The notes: generated from the sequence alone by a model not told the origin. Counted from the stretch's first letter, positions 44,421 through 55,925 are shown. The stretch: DNA of 64,000 nucleotides from Anticarsia gemmatalis (GCF_050436995.1 NC_134753.1:3720001-3784000); one strand, 5' to 3'. A program made the numbers and translations.

Positions 44421-46793
44421 TTTTTTTTTTTTTTTGAGGTCAATTATTTATTTTCAATTATGGTACAATTATGAGATCAATATTTATAAATTATTAATAT
44501 TAAAGAAAATATTTACAATTACATTTTAAATTAACAACAATAAACTTACTATATATACAAATAGATAAAAAATAAATAAAAGAAACAAGTATTAAAATAG
44601 AAAAAAGAAAAAAAAAACATGGGAAGCGCACTACGCGTCGTAGTACTCTTCCACATCGCTGTCAATCGGGAACGTTCCCAGAATGCTGGCAGCATTGCCA
44701 CGTTGTATGGCAATGCTCAATCTTTGTCCCAAGAAAATGCCAGCATTCTGGTCACGGGAACTGTCGACCAGGCGTTTGGTAATGTCCTTAAAGAGTAAGT
44801 GGGCGCTAGGGCCCCATGGTCCCAGCGTCTCGACCCCAAACGGCTCAAAGACATAGTCGCCAACAAGACTACTGTATTTGCGCCGCTTGAGGTCTTCGGC
44901 AGCCGCAGCAGCAGCTCCAGCAGCACCGGCCGTCCTTAGAAGATGAGACGGCGCAAGGGTGTCGACGCAAGTTGCATCCCACACCAAAGGCCGACCCATC
45001 CTCCAAGGCATCAACGACATACCGTCCGGCCTCTTCCCGTCGTCGCGCGCCAGCCCATTAGGTTCTAAGATGGCTGGCATTCCAGCGGCGGCAAGAGACC
45101 GGCGAATGATGTCGTTGAGGTGTGCGTGTCGGGGTATACGGCCAGAGCTCCTACCGCAGGAAAGACCATGGTGCCCTAGACGGTCGACAGCTTCCCCGCA
45201 GTGACAACGATGCGGAGAAACACTCGGAGCACCTAAACGCAGGCAAGTGGCGATGCGAAAAGTGGCATCGTCCAACTTCGTGCCTACGTTGGACGATGGG
45301 AGTGCCTGAAGCCAAAGCCCCGATTCCCACTCTCCCACAGCCAACAGGCGAGCACGCTCGGCGGGATTGGATGAAGTATTGATAAGGTTTTTCCTAACCA
45401 ACCCGCAGAGCGGCGCGTCCCACTGTCTCTGGGAGGACAGGTTTCGGGGTAAATCAGTAGACGGAGCGGTCATCTTCCAAACGTTCACAGCGTCGGTCTT
45501 GCACGACACTTCAAAGTCAACCAGTGTAGGAATTAGAATTTTCCTGGTTAACTCTTCCGTGTCGTAGACCGAAGACAAGAACGCAGGTAGACTAATATCG
45601 GAAATTTTGCGGACGCCGAGGCCACCCAAGCGGATGGGTAGAGAGGCTTGACTACATGCTCGGTCGTCCAGGGCCACATTTAAAATTTTGCACAACATGT
45701 TTTTAATGACATTATCAATTTTAATAAGGGGTGATAGGTTCTGCCAAAAAGGTGAGGATCTGAGGACATGGGTAAATTTAGGAACAAACAGACAATACCG
45801 AATGATAGTAAAAGCCGACTGTAAGTTAATTTTAAGAAGACGATCCGAAACTTCATTAAAATTTTGAGTTTTTTCAACCAAAAAAGGTACGAAACCTTCT
45901 TCCAGGATGGGAGCCCCAAGGAGGCGAAGAGAACTGTTCCCAACAATTTTTAAATTAGGTGTCAAAGAGTTAAATTTAGATAATGCCAAAGATTTATTTA
46001 TGTTCTGATTAATAACGTATAATTCGCATTTGTTAGAATTTAGATCCAGACCGATTGAACTGAATTTGTCTTTTAGAAAAGCCAAATCTTTTAAAACAGT
46101 GTCTACATCGCCACCCAAGGTCCCATCATCCAAATACCAAACATTAAATTTGGAATTTATTTGCCGAATAATAGGGTGAATAGAAAGACTGAAGATGACC
46201 GGTCCGAGAGGGTCACCTTGTTGACAACCAACAGAAGATGCCAAAAGATTATCTTTATATAATAATTTTGAGGGATGTCTATAACATTGCCAAACGAATT
46301 TATAAATTTTGGGGGTTTCAGATTTTACTTGGGTCAGCAAGGTGTCCCTATTAACTGAATTAAAAGCATTTTTGAGGTCAACCTTTAGGATGACCTCTCC
46401 TTCACTGCTACGAAGGTACGTCCTCAGGGCATGTATAGCAGCCTCACAACCCCCTCTTGAACCGAAACCGAGTTGAAGGGGTTGGAATTTTGATGCCAAA
46501 TCGTCTTTGTAAAATTTACAACAAATTTTGGCTGCCATACGCCTATAGGTACACCCCACGGCAACGGGGCGAATGCCACCATCTGACTTCCTCAGAGCGC
46601 ACAAATTGGCCCCGTACAGAACATCAATGATGGCATCGCATACGCTGCCGGAGAGCATCAGGTTGATTAAAGCCGTGAGCTCCTTCAGAAGCGCAACGCC
46701 GGCCTCCCCGGCACCCGGGCACACCAGATCCTTTAGGTGTTGTGGTGTCAGGCCGTCGAGGCCGCCGGCGGACCCCTTCCGGAAAGAGCACAC
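44421..46793 (-). mobile_element. 5'-truncated retroelement with poly(A) tail and 12-bp target duplication
   Basis: On the minus strand the element has an open RT ORF, a 3' UTR of about 195 bases, AATAAA (44447-44452) and a poly(A) run at 44421-44435. The direct repeat TTTTTGTGTTTT is exact at 44409-44420 and 46794-46805 (the left copy merges with the tail). The sense-strand insertion point reads AAATT/AAAACAC, similar to the TT/AAAA site of APE-type LINEs. The 5' part is missing, so its ORF start and any upstream nuclease are not visible. Perfect target copies and an intact frame mean a recent insertion. Confidence 0.85.
44631..46793 (-). CDS. Reverse transcriptase with zinc-knuckle-like motif and PD-(D/E)XK-like C-terminus, N-terminally truncated
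   Basis: The 720-codon frame enters from the truncation point; the nominal first codon is GTG, not a real start. Early 'GSAGGLDGLTPQHLKDL' marks the entry to the RT. 'GGIRPVAVGCTYRRMAAK', 'FGSRGGCEAAIH', 'VDLKNAFNSVNRD', 'GCQQGDPLGPVIF' and 'YLDD' at about residue 220 form the RT core. YLDD is unlike the FADD or YADD of most LINEs. Near 525 a C-X-C...H-H...C cluster ('CHCGEAVDRLGHHGLSC') appears, followed by 'KRPDG' near 588, 'LVWDATCVDT' and 'KRRKYSSL', a PD-(D/E)XK-like series, then 'PFGVETLGPWG'. The same layout is common in poorly named RT proteins of invertebrates. I cannot name the clade with confidence. The frame is intact to a TAG next to the 3' UTR. Confidence 0.75.
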   Translation of the reverse strand: MCSFRKGSAGGLDGLTPQHLKDLVCPGAGEAGVALLKELTALINLMLSGSVCDAIIDVLYGANLCALRKSDGGIRPVAVGCTYRRMAAKICCKFYKDDLASKFQPLQLGFGSRGGCEAAIHALRTYLRSSEGEVILKVDLKNAFNSVNRDTLLTQVKSETPKIYKFVWQCYRHPSKLLYKDNLLASSVGCQQGDPLGPVIFSLSIHPIIRQINSKFNVWYLDDGTLGGDVDTVLKDLAFLKDKFSSIGLDLNSNKCELYVINQNINKSLALSKFNSLTPNLKIVGNSSLRLLGAPILEEGFVPFLVEKTQNFNEVSDRLLKINLQSAFTIIRYCLFVPKFTHVLRSSPFWQNLSPLIKIDNVIKNMLCKILNVALDDRACSQASLPIRLGGLGVRKISDISLPAFLSSVYDTEELTRKILIPTLVDFEVSCKTDAVNVWKMTAPSTDLPRNLSSQRQWDAPLCGLVRKNLINTSSNPAERARLLAVGEWESGLWLQALPSSNVGTKLDDATFRIATCLRLGAPSVSPHRCHCGEAVDRLGHHGLSCGRSSGRIPRHAHLNDIIRRSLAAAGMPAILEPNGLARDDGKRPDGMSLMPWRMGRPLVWDATCVDTLAPSHLLRTAGAAGAAAAAAEDLKRRKYSSLVGDYVFEPFGVETLGPWGPSAHLLFKDITKRLVDSSRDQNAGIFLGQRLSIAIQRGNAASILGTFPIDSDVEEYYDA

Positions 46794-46805
46794 TTTTTGT
46801 GTTTT

Positions 46806-48355
46806 AATTTAGTATCTAGTTATAAGGCTAACTTCTATGAATGTTTGCATTTAAGTAGTAGATTAAGCTCGTTTGGCTAGACAAGTCACCATCATCGTCA
46901 TGAATTACAAGTACCTAGGTTACAATGCAATATTAAAAATTGTTTAGCGTTTTAGCCAAATTAATTAAAGGGTGCCTTTTTTAAAATTGTTTATTCAATA
47001 AAAAACATCATAAAGTAGGTACCTACTTGTTTACAAACTTTTTTAACACGCTTATCTTAATAATGATGGACAATCCAACTCTTACCAGATTTTTATATTA
47101 ATTATGTAAACGGTACAAATGTAACACTCAAAAGTTCGAATTTTTCGTTATATTTTTACAAACCACTCTTACAACTTGATGAATGGCACTGAAAAATTCA
47201 TAAATCTCTATGAAATCTACTGAAGTGATGAAAAATGTATTTATAAATTTAAGTGTTTTGCAGTTGGGAATACTATCTAGTGCACACGTCAGTCGCAAAA
47301 ATACTGCAATTTTGAATTTTGAGTGGTTTTCTTCTAAACCAGTGATTCGCTTTTACTGTGTATTTCAACGAATAAAAATAACAACTTTTATTCATAGTGC
47401 AGCATCAACTGATAGAAGTATTGTTTGAAATAAATGGTGTACTGAAGGTCAGGAAAAGCCACAAATAACAAAATTGTGAGAATGTATTTTATAAGAAAGA
47501 AAACCTCTACTCTTGAATGACAATTGAAACCTAATTAATATTAAAATTATTAACTTAAGAACAATGTCTGTTTAAATAATAAAGTCAATCCTTGGTTTTA
47601 ATTAATAAAATAATTTTTACTTATCTTCGAAAGAAATCATCCAAAGTCCATAATTTTTTTACCATAAAATCCGTATCGAAACTAAAATACCATTCCCTTT
47701 AGTTGTTAAAAGATTTTCAATAATTAATAAAACGTCCCTGGAAATGAGGTTGAATAAAAACAGGGATTGCGTAATGGAATCCGTTGAATCGTACTTAACC
47801 TTTATCTCATTTTTAAACGATTCGGTTTTTGTACTCCGCCATTAATATCCGTTGAACGGGAATCAGAGATCAGTGTTCTAGGGTTGGTGAAACGTGTACT
47901 GATAAGTAATTAGATTGTCGCTGAGCGGTATTCTGATTTATGTGCGAGGTTTTCGGTTAAGGATGTAGAGTTACTCGCGAGGAGGCGACCTATATAAGTA
48001 TTGGATGTATTCTCTTTGATTAGTTTAGTGATTAGTCTCACATAAAAGTGTATTTTCAAAATAAGGACTAATTGAATTCTTTTACTATTTTAGTTCATAA
48101 GTTATTTTAAAACAGTGGGCTGAAAATGTTAATATTATTATACGACAAATAAGTTTATGTGAATTCATTTAATCACAATGCCTCCAAATCAATTGTTGTT
48201 ATAGAATACCGCGTTAATTGAAACAGTGACCGATGCATGTGACAATGTCAAGTATGTGCGCTGGAGCGGACTGGTGCCCACACACCTCGCTAGAATATAA
48301 GATAAGCACAAAAAAGTGACGTATTTTTATTATAATTGATTGATTGCTTTGATTG
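46806..48355. other. Gene-free AT-rich stretch
   Basis: No gene or element recognised. A TATATAAG at about 47991 lies downstream of a less AT-rich patch (47830-47990) and could be a core promoter, but no ORF follows. Confidence 0.35.
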
Positions 48356-48558
48356 ATGTCTCCGTGGCGCAGTGGCTTAGTCCGCCACGTTGCAGCCATA
48401 GCGTCGAGAGTTCGTGGGTGCAATTTCCACACGGAACAATTATTTGCACGATCTAGAAATAAATTGTTTCGGGTCTGGTTGTACTTTGCGTCCGTTGTTT
48501 GTATGTTTGTAAGAGTACCCGCGACATAAGAGCAATTCTAAGTGCTTGAATTGTCTAT
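48356..48558 (+). repeat. tRNA-derived SINE, copy 1
   Basis: The head begins GTCTCCGTGGCGCAGTGG with an A box at 48365-48375. A weak B-box region lies at about 48410-48428. The body carries the family's 'TTTCGGGTCTGGTTGTACTT' and 'GTCCGTTGTTTGTATG' blocks and ends near 'GAGCAATTCTAAGTGC'. Three copies in this window share head, body and strand. Confidence 0.8.
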
Positions 48559-49178
48559 AAAAAAATATGCTACATATAAAGATACCAATAAATATGTTAT
48601 GCAACTATTAATAGTTTAGTTTCACAGCAATTTGCATGAACAACATCAATTGATTCAAGCATCAACACCTTTAGATCGAAAAGTAAATATTTTATGCACA
48701 GTCAATAATCTTATTTGAATGGAATTCAATTTATTCTATCTATAAAATTCTCCAAAGACATAAAATCGTATTTGTTTACCTGAACTCGGTCTAGCAATCA
48801 TGCAGTTTGGTAATAAAACGCAGTGGAGCACAAATAATAAGTAATATAATTATTCCGATTTAGTTAATGAACATAGTTTAGTTATTTTACGGTTTGTTTG
48901 AAGCAATTAATGTTTAAACATATTTGATGCTTGTTAATAGGATTCAACTGATCGTGTTATCATGTTTGTGCCGGTCCAAAAGATGTCATTTAATCTGTTT
49001 TGAATATACTAAATAATATTTGGTAATTTCGAAAATATTTACTTTGTGTTGACACATTTTTTTGTTTCTACATGTTTTCGTTATATTACTATTTGTACCA
49101 AAATAAATTATTTATGGAACAGAGTTTAGAAATATAAGTAGTTCAAAATGGATGCATACATTTTACCCTATAAGCATA

Positions 49179-49197
49179 TCTATACTAATATTATAAA
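49179..49197 (+). repeat. Helitron 5'-end remnant
   Basis: TCTATACTAATATTATAAA preceded by A matches the 5' terminus of the complete Helitron at 27030 (18 of 19 positions). The usual TCTG tract and 3' hairpin do not follow, so this is a truncated end or a different Helitron family that shares the terminus. Confidence 0.55.
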
Positions 49198-50476
49198 ATA
49201 AGTATAATAAGCTAATGCGATTTATCGGTTGCGACTATCTATTGAACCATAAACGTAACGTACCCGGTATAGGCAATGGGCTCTCCTACATCATGGACTA
49301 TCACTTTAACTGACGAACCGCATTCGTATTTTATACATCTGTGCTAACAACTTCGGGAACCACAGAAATTATGCATGTATCTACTATATACCTGTCTAAA
49401 ACATCAGACACCGTTATGACTAATGATGAATAATAGTTCTATAACTGAAAATTTCCTTTAAGTATAATAAAACTTCCATCTCAAGTACTAACCCGCTTAC
49501 TTATCATATTCCACTTCAGAAATAGTTCTTTGTTTGTAAGTCTATAGTTAATGAAAACCCGTATCGCTTTTCGCAAAGCGTTTTAGCGCATCACTTTTCC
49601 AATACACTTTTTCTACTTACTCTATTACTTTTATCTAAACAATACAGGGACAGGTAGCCCTAACTAGAGCACTTTTCCATTAGACTTGGTTTCGATTAGC
49701 TTCGACGAAGCCTTTACGCCTCGGGCACTCAGACTTTTGTCGGACCGTCAACTACATTCGTCTAAATGAAAAGCCTTAAATAAAACCCGAATGAGTCGCA
49801 GTGAATAGTTGACGTGAACGTGTTTCTAAGGGCCTCGGGTGAAAGGTAAAGGACGGGTCGGGAAATATCGTGTTTGTATGTACGTTATGCTTTTTGTATG
49901 AATGGCGCTAAAGGAGCTTGGTACGAATTGAAGTTTTCCTATTGCAATGTCTGTATTAAAGTTCCGTGACGTGTCGCGAATGGGTGAATATGATTGATTT
50001 CTGTATAATGTATGGTGAAAAGCGAGGGTGATGAATGTGTGCCAGAATTATATTATGCGATTCAATTAATTTCCTGCGTTAAACTTGTGCACAAATACTA
50101 ACTGTTTCAGTAAATTATTATTTTCGCTATGTTTCTTCAGCTCTCTTTATTAAGGATATTGTTTTCAAAAAATGCACCGATGCAAAGAATGTAGAAGTTA
50201 TTATTTTAGTCGTATTGTTTTTTGTTTCATTACACATAAATCTTGCTCGCCACACTACTTTTATTTCTGACTGTACTCTTACTCAATCCAATCTTTGTCA
50301 AGCCAATGTAATTGAAATTCGTTTTGTTACTAACTTCTTGGGTACAAGAACAAATAAAATAGCAGAAATTTAAAAAATGGTCTTTTATTTAAATCAACTT
50401 CAAATCTCCAAAACAATAATGTCTATTTCTATAATTATTCATAATGTTAACTACATTTTTACATCGTTTGATCGTA

Positions 50477-50547
50477 ATTGTCAATCATGATTGACTATTG
50501 CTTTCAATCATCAATCACTTCAATCATTCGCAATCGTGATTGACAAT
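50477..50547. repeat. Inverted repeat and CAATCA cluster
   Basis: Arms ATTGTCAATCATGATTG (50477-50493) and CAATCGTGATTGACAAT (50531-50547) pair with one mismatch. The 37-base spacer holds further CAATCA/CAATCATT units. Confidence 0.75.
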
Positions 50548-50921
50548 CACCCAGTGGTTTTATATTAAAATTATGAATTTAAACATTAGAGACGTGATTT
50601 TGCTGAAATGTTATTCTAGTTCATTATTTTTAACTTTACCCTGATACTTAGGATATCTTCTATGCGACGTTGGCACAGATTTTTCCTTTCAGGCCTGATT
50701 TATCCCTGATCACTGATCGCAGACATACATAAATAAATATACAAAACTTCAATAGAAATAATATTGGCAGTAAATTTTCAGCCTTTGAAAATATCAATAC
50801 GGTATAAACAATTGGTAGCAATTCAATATTTATTCAACAGAAACAAAAGACGAGATCAAAAGTTTTTCATCAAAAAATAAAACAATAGAAAGTTCTCTCG
50901 CTGGAACAATCTAAAACCATT

Positions 50922-50927
50922 TTTATT
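50922..50927 (-). terminator. Candidate polyadenylation signal of the dpr-like gene
   Basis: AATAAA on the minus strand, 281 bases after the stop codon at 51208-51210. A second AATAAA lies at 50829-50834. Either would give a 3' UTR of ordinary length. Confidence 0.4.
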
Positions 50928-51207
50928 ATAAAAGATTGACGTTTAGTCGACAACTGACAATCAGGATCTGCGGCTCCGATATTTCGATGTCACTGTACAA
51001 CACTATTATATTTTATATTCAATATATTGCAAACACAACTCGTATTAAAATTTCAAATCAACCAACGTATTTTCCATTCACAGTTCAACTTTCAAACCGA
51101 TCAATCGAAGTTACAACATTCGATTGAGAACTCGAATTTAGAATTCACTTTACAAAACATTCTCAAACTTACATTATTCAGTAACAGTCCTTTGGATTTG
51201 TTTACGA

Positions 51208-51317
51208 TTATACGCTTAACGAGTATAGATATATAACACTGGCGAAGTATAGAAGAGTGCGGGCGTCGAATCGACTGGACCACTGTGCGCTTCCCTGCAT
51301 AGCAGCGGGCGTCTCAC
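51208..51317 (-). CDS. dpr: dpr-like gene, last coding exon (GPI-anchor signal)
   Basis: On the minus strand the acceptor TTTGTCGCAG is followed by two bases that complete a Gly codon, then 35 codons and a TAA. The peptide starts 'ETPAAMQ', matching the conserved 'GEHPAAMQ' that follows the second Ig domain in Dpr proteins. It ends with a hydrophobic run of about 16 residues ('TLLYFASVIYLYSLSV'), fitting a GPI-attachment signal. Phase matches the donor of the exon at 60467-60635 exactly (1+2). The longer open frame that extends upstream to 51696 is intron read-through. Dpr proteins are neuronal surface molecules that pair with DIP receptors during synapse choice. Which dpr paralogue this is cannot be told from these exons. 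Confidence 0.85.
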
Positions 51318-53293
51318 CTGCGACAAAACAAACATCATGAGGAAAAGTCAAATATTTACTCGCAAATCTTCTTGTCGTCTTTGAGAGTTTGGGGAAAATA
51401 TTATTTTTATTTAATAGATAGTGGCTTTTTCTATTGTGACTGATGTGATTTGAAAAGGCTCTAATATGTTGACGGAAAATGTTGCTATTCAATTTACGGA
51501 GGAAATATTTTGACGTGCCACGTGTTGCAGTCAGTAATAAGGTTCTTAGAAGGTAAAGGAAAAGTTGGTGTGAAACATATTTGACGTGTATTAAACAAGT
51601 CATAATAATAGAGTAATAAGTTTTGGTGAGTAACTGCTTACAGAATAATCGAGTTGGATAAAATGTTACCCCAATATCAAGTTTTGCATGCTTCAATTAA
51701 GGAACGTTGTCCACAAAAAAGTATGCTTTATTAATTTGCTTTAATGTCGTACTTAAAAGCTCGTCGAATCAATATCAAGCTTGACTTGTTAATTTTGAAA
51801 ATAAGTCGATACTATCGCATCAATAACCCACAATCGCATGAATGTGACATCGACATGACTTTGTAGTTTCACCTAACATTAGAGAACAGACGTTACTGGC
51901 TCCGACATGTCAGTATATGTCTTCATTGCTCAAGGATTCAATCTCTTTACGGGGCAAATATCCGTGGACTGTGCCAATATTGTCACCAACATTGAGACGC
52001 AGCCTGGCAAGCTGTATGTTTGCCAAGATAGGCTGGCTGATTGGTACAAATGTTTGTTGCATATATTTGAATACAAAATCTGTCAATTGTATTGCGCGTT
52101 TGCCCTTTCTATATCAGTTATGAGGTCATAAAATAATACTAAAATTGCGTCAACTAGCAAAAATATTAGCCAAAAGTAATTAGATGAAATAATTCATAAA
52201 GACAATGAACCTAATACATCATATTAGAAGTGGTAAGGTAAAAAGAATAAAAAAAGAAAACGTAAAAATGATATTAAAAGTCTTCTATAGCATATGTTCA
52301 CTGCGAAATTAAATAATAAAGCTCGCAAAATGATGTCATAATTTTCCATTTCGTAATAATTAAAACGTTTCCAGCAAATAGCCTTTTAAAACAGGTATAC
52401 TGTTGATAGCCTAATTTTATAATAACTAGAACCCTAAAACGCGAAACAGACATAAATAAAAAGCAGTGCGAAAAATAATTGCGAGTTAGCGGCTAATTTA
52501 AAAGTTAAATAAAAAAAGTCGGCAAAATGTTAATAGTAGAAAATGATTAATAAAGTAAACATAATAACAGTAGCAGGTATTTATATTATTTTACGGCCAG
52601 TGGTCACGCATTTTTCGTACATAAATGATTATAATGTCACGGTGAAAATATAAAGTAGATTTATGAAATTACTGCGGAATACAACAGGTGGGATGCGGTT
52701 TTAAATAAAGGGAAAATGTAATTTCAGTAACGAATCTTTTAATACTTAAATCCAAGATAAACGTTAATAATAATATGTAAATTTTGCCTAAGTTTTCAAA
52801 TAAAAGAAGGTGTGTCAAGAAGTATCAAGTTGTAAAATAGTTCTATTGATTTCGTGAACCATTCCGAATGTGAAATGATGCGAATATTACATTTTCAAAT
52901 AAGTATTACATAATTATATGTTGAACATAACCCTTCGTAGAATACTGTTGTTTACCAAATTCTTAGTTTACCAGTAAATGTATCGTAGTAAAGTTATAAA
53001 AAACCCAAGGTATGAATACTGAAAAGGTAATAAAAAGAGTTAACTGCCTGTAAACCTAGGTTGTTAACGGGTTATTAAAACGTTAAATATTTCTGTATAA
53101 TACCCAGTCTTTTTTTTCAAACATAATTTCAAAACGATATTATGGTTGGTTTCAAACCGGTATATACTTAACTGGTTAATAGGAAGTTTTAGTTTATGCA
53201 CTTAACATATTCAATAGTGATATAGTGGCAGAAAAATGTTTGAAAATAATAGTCAACATTCAAGCGGATAAGTTTAACTATACTATCTCATTC

Positions 53294-53446
53294 AGTAGAT
53301 ATCCACTATCTACTACCGGCTAGATATTGAGAAATATTCCATCTAATCAACGCGTCTAGCGGGCTCCGTATGAACTATTTTGGCAGTAAATTTTAAATGT
53401 CATACTCTTGATACTCGACAGTACCGACTGTAGAGAATTGCGCTAT
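53294..53446 (+). repeat. Palindromic MITE family, copy D
   Basis: It has 'CTACTACCGGCTAGATATTGAG', 'GCGTCTAGCGGGCTCCGTA', 'CTATTTTGGCAGTA' and 'AAATGTCATACTCTTGATA', ending GTAGAGAATTGCGCTAT. The left terminal repeat is degenerate. Confidence 0.75.
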
Positions 53447-53953
53447 AAGAGTCGTGTAACCGCTAAGTTTGATATATATAGTTTTGAAACGAATATCATT
53501 TTATAAATGTGTGTGCTAAAGCCTAAGTAAAACAAGAATCGAGTACTTCAGGGTCATATTTTTCTAATCTCTCAACATCTTCATACTAAGCTATAACTTT
53601 CTCAAATTCAATCAATCACCAGTAAATTTTTACGCACATCATAAATGTATCAGCAGAGATAAAACACCCATATAATATAATAGTGTATTTAAGTTTAATA
53701 GCTGTAATAAAAACACCCCTTAACCGCTAACATTTTTCCTTCCACCAATGGGTATTTAAGACCTTCATATACTCAAACTTTGCTATACAGGGTGCACAAA
53801 AATGTTGGGCTCTTTAGGAAAACTACTTTAAACATTGATAAAAATTGATTCGTTGAAATAAAACATGCTTTTGGTAAAAAAAGACAACAACTTCATTCAA
53901 AAATTTTTAGATGAATAAATCAAACTCAGAGGGGTGATTGATTACCTATTATC

Positions 53954-54176
53954 TTATCAACGCTTTAAGCGGGCGCCGTAGGAACTGTTTTTGCAGTACA
54001 GTAGCTCAATTCTCTACTACTATCGACTACCGACAAACATTTGGCAGTACATTCTAAATGTCAAAATTTCGATACCTAGCCGGTTGTCGGTAGTCGATAG
54101 TGGTAGAGAATCGAGGTACAGTTTAAATGTCAAACTCTCGATACTCGATAGTACAGACTGAAGAGAATCGGGCTAT
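53954..54176 (+). repeat. Palindromic MITE family, copy E (host copy, split)
   Basis: The left part (53954-53999) has 'GCGGGCGCCGTAGGAACTG' and 'TTGCAGTACA'. The right part resumes at 54120 with 'GTTTAAATGTCAAACTCTCG' and ends GAAGAGAATCGGGCTAT. Between them sits another family member at 54001-54119. The host copy lacks its own left third. Confidence 0.7.
54001..54119 (+). repeat. Palindromic MITE inserted into another copy of its own family
   Basis: The termini GTAGCTCAATTCTCTACTAC and the inverse complement of the right end, GTACCTCGATTCTCTACCAC, extend to a 34-base arm with three or four mismatches (54001-54034 against 54086-54119). The middle is internally deleted relative to the full-length copies. 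TACA lies at the left junction and as part of the right end. Confidence 0.75.
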
Positions 54177-54570
54177 AGTAAAATGTAGTTTTCATCCATG
54201 GCCCATATTTTTTGCCATCCTGTATAAACCATAGAAGTTGTATATTATTTTGTGTTATGAGACTTTTGCGTGACACAATTTGCCAGTTATTTTATCGAAT
54301 ATTGGAAGTTTGAAGGTATTCCTTTTAATCGAAAAACAATTATCGAAGTTCAACAATCTTCATTTTGACAAACAATAAATATGAGAAACCATCAATGTGC
54401 CCAAATTTCAAGATAAGTAGAACGGTAAACAGCTTACTTCCTTACACAAAATCCCAAAATTTTCGTAGCTTTATGTTTTATGTTTAAAAGTTTATCTTTT
54501 GTAATATTTACTCAATTACTCAAAAATATTGACGTAAATTGGTCTTAAATCCAATAAAAGTTAAAGTGTT

Positions 54571-54744
54571 GTAAGTCGATCCTCTACGAATATTGACTAT
54601 AGACAACCGGCTTACTTCGAAAAAAATTACATGAAAAACTAATCAGCTCTCCTCTAGCGGACGCCGCTGGAACTATTATCGCATTACATTTTAAATGTCA
54701 AACTTTCAATACAAGATGGTACTAATTGTAAAGAATTGCGCTTC
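54571..54744 (+). repeat. Palindromic MITE family, copy F
   Basis: It contains 'GACTATAGACAACCGGCT', 'CTCTAGCGGACGCCGCTGGA' and 'CATTTTAAATGTCAAACTTT', ending GTAAAGAATTGCGCTTC. Both terminal repeats are degenerate. Confidence 0.7.
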
Positions 54745-55746
54745 TAGTGTATTTTTATATTTTTCCGCTCTTTATATTACATGTTAACATAGTAACTCAA
54801 ATATTTCAATTTCGAAATTATTCAACAAATTCAGTTTCGTGTAATTATCCCGTCACAACTACAATAATGCATTTCCAGCAAACTCATTGCCATTTACGGA
54901 ACAAACCTACATGAACTAATTAGCAATTCAGTACACAAAACTAACTGGCGGCGTGGTTCAAACGTGACGTCACCAGGAAGCCGGCTAGTTTGTAACAAAA
55001 AGCTGGACATCCATTAGGAAACGTTTATTGGAATGTTAAATCCTTTGTAATTTAAAATGTTGCTTAATTTTGCAGGCAAAAACATTGTTAAATGAAAGTT
55101 ACAACAAATAATACTGCGGCACATAGTTACCTATCGTTCTGCATCGGGTATCGTTCTCGGATGGATCTAGTATAGTAATAGACATTATTTTTTAAGGTAG
55201 GTATTATTCCTTTCCGTATCTTTATATCGTTATCTAAGCAAGCGATTGTAATTGCCAGTTGCTTTATTCATACCGTCATCAAAGTTTATATTAAAACCAA
55301 AGCAAGATACGATCACAAAAAGATCCAATGAATCATCAAAATCAAATACTAGCTAAGATTAGTCAATGACTTTTAGTGTAAAAACAATATGACTTTACCA
55401 CCCAACCTCAAATAAACTACAAATTTTCCACGTGCAAATTGTTGTGCTAATAATTATTTCCTAATGCGAGTAAAGCCTTAAATCCACAACGCAGTAGCTA
55501 AACAGTGGGAAATTCGTTGAACGGTGCACAATAGACGTTTACACGGTGTACTGAACACCTAACTACTGATAGCGCTGGACGTTACGGTTTAATATTATTA
55601 TTATGGATTTAGGAAGGATTTTGAAATGGGCTAATTACTGGGTAACTACGTGATATACTTAGATTTTAGATTATTAGGGTTTTAAGCAACTAACTATTAC
55701 ATCTACGATAACACACGTATGTTATCCTGCTTGTTAAGACCAGATG

Positions 55747-55925
55747 ACTGACTCCGTGGCGCAGTGGTTTTGGTCACCACGCTGTTACCATTGCCTCGGG
55801 AGGTCGTGGGTTCGATTCCCACATTGAACAATTATTTGTGAGTTTCACATATAGTTTCGGGTCTGATTGTACTTTGTGTCCGTTGTTTATATGAGCAAAT
55901 CTAAGCGCGGGAAAAGAAAAAGGAA
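55747..55925 (+). repeat. tRNA-derived SINE, copy 2
   Basis: It has the A box TGGCGCAGTGG (55757-55767) and a perfect tRNA-type B box GGGTTCGATTCCC (55808-55820). The body follows with 'TTTCGGGTCTGATTGTACTT' and 'GTCCGTTGTTTATATGAG', then an A-rich end. Intact A and B boxes allow Pol III transcription in principle. It lies in the dpr-like intron, opposite to the gene's strand. Confidence 0.85.

Larger units (their letters stand above)
48559..50821. other. AT-rich stretch downstream of the dpr-like gene
   Basis: No protein gene is recognised. It contains a 20-bp match to a Helitron 5' end and an inverted repeat of CAATCA units, both listed separately. Confidence 0.4.
53784..54226. mobile_element. 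TIR element with nested palindromic MITE insertions
   Basis: Left end TATACAGGGTGCACAAAAAT and the inverse complement of the right end, TATACAGGATGGCAAAAAAT, agree over most positions. TATACAGGRTG-type ends are frequent in insect MITEs. TA or TATA could be the target duplication. The interior right of about 53950 is taken up by the palindromic MITE copies, so the original element was only about 220 bases. Confidence 0.6.

Noticed and set aside
44717..45946. Several ORFs on both strands inside the RT element
   Set aside because: They overlap the 720-codon RT frame out of phase and have no domain content.
51318..51696. Extension of the minus-strand open frame to 162 codons as a single-exon gene
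   Set aside because: Only the last 110 bases match Dpr sequence and they follow a good acceptor. The upstream part has random composition and is intron read-through.
55747..55822. A functional tRNA gene
   Set aside because: A and B boxes are present but the sequence runs on into a shared non-tRNA body seen in three copies, so it is a SINE head.
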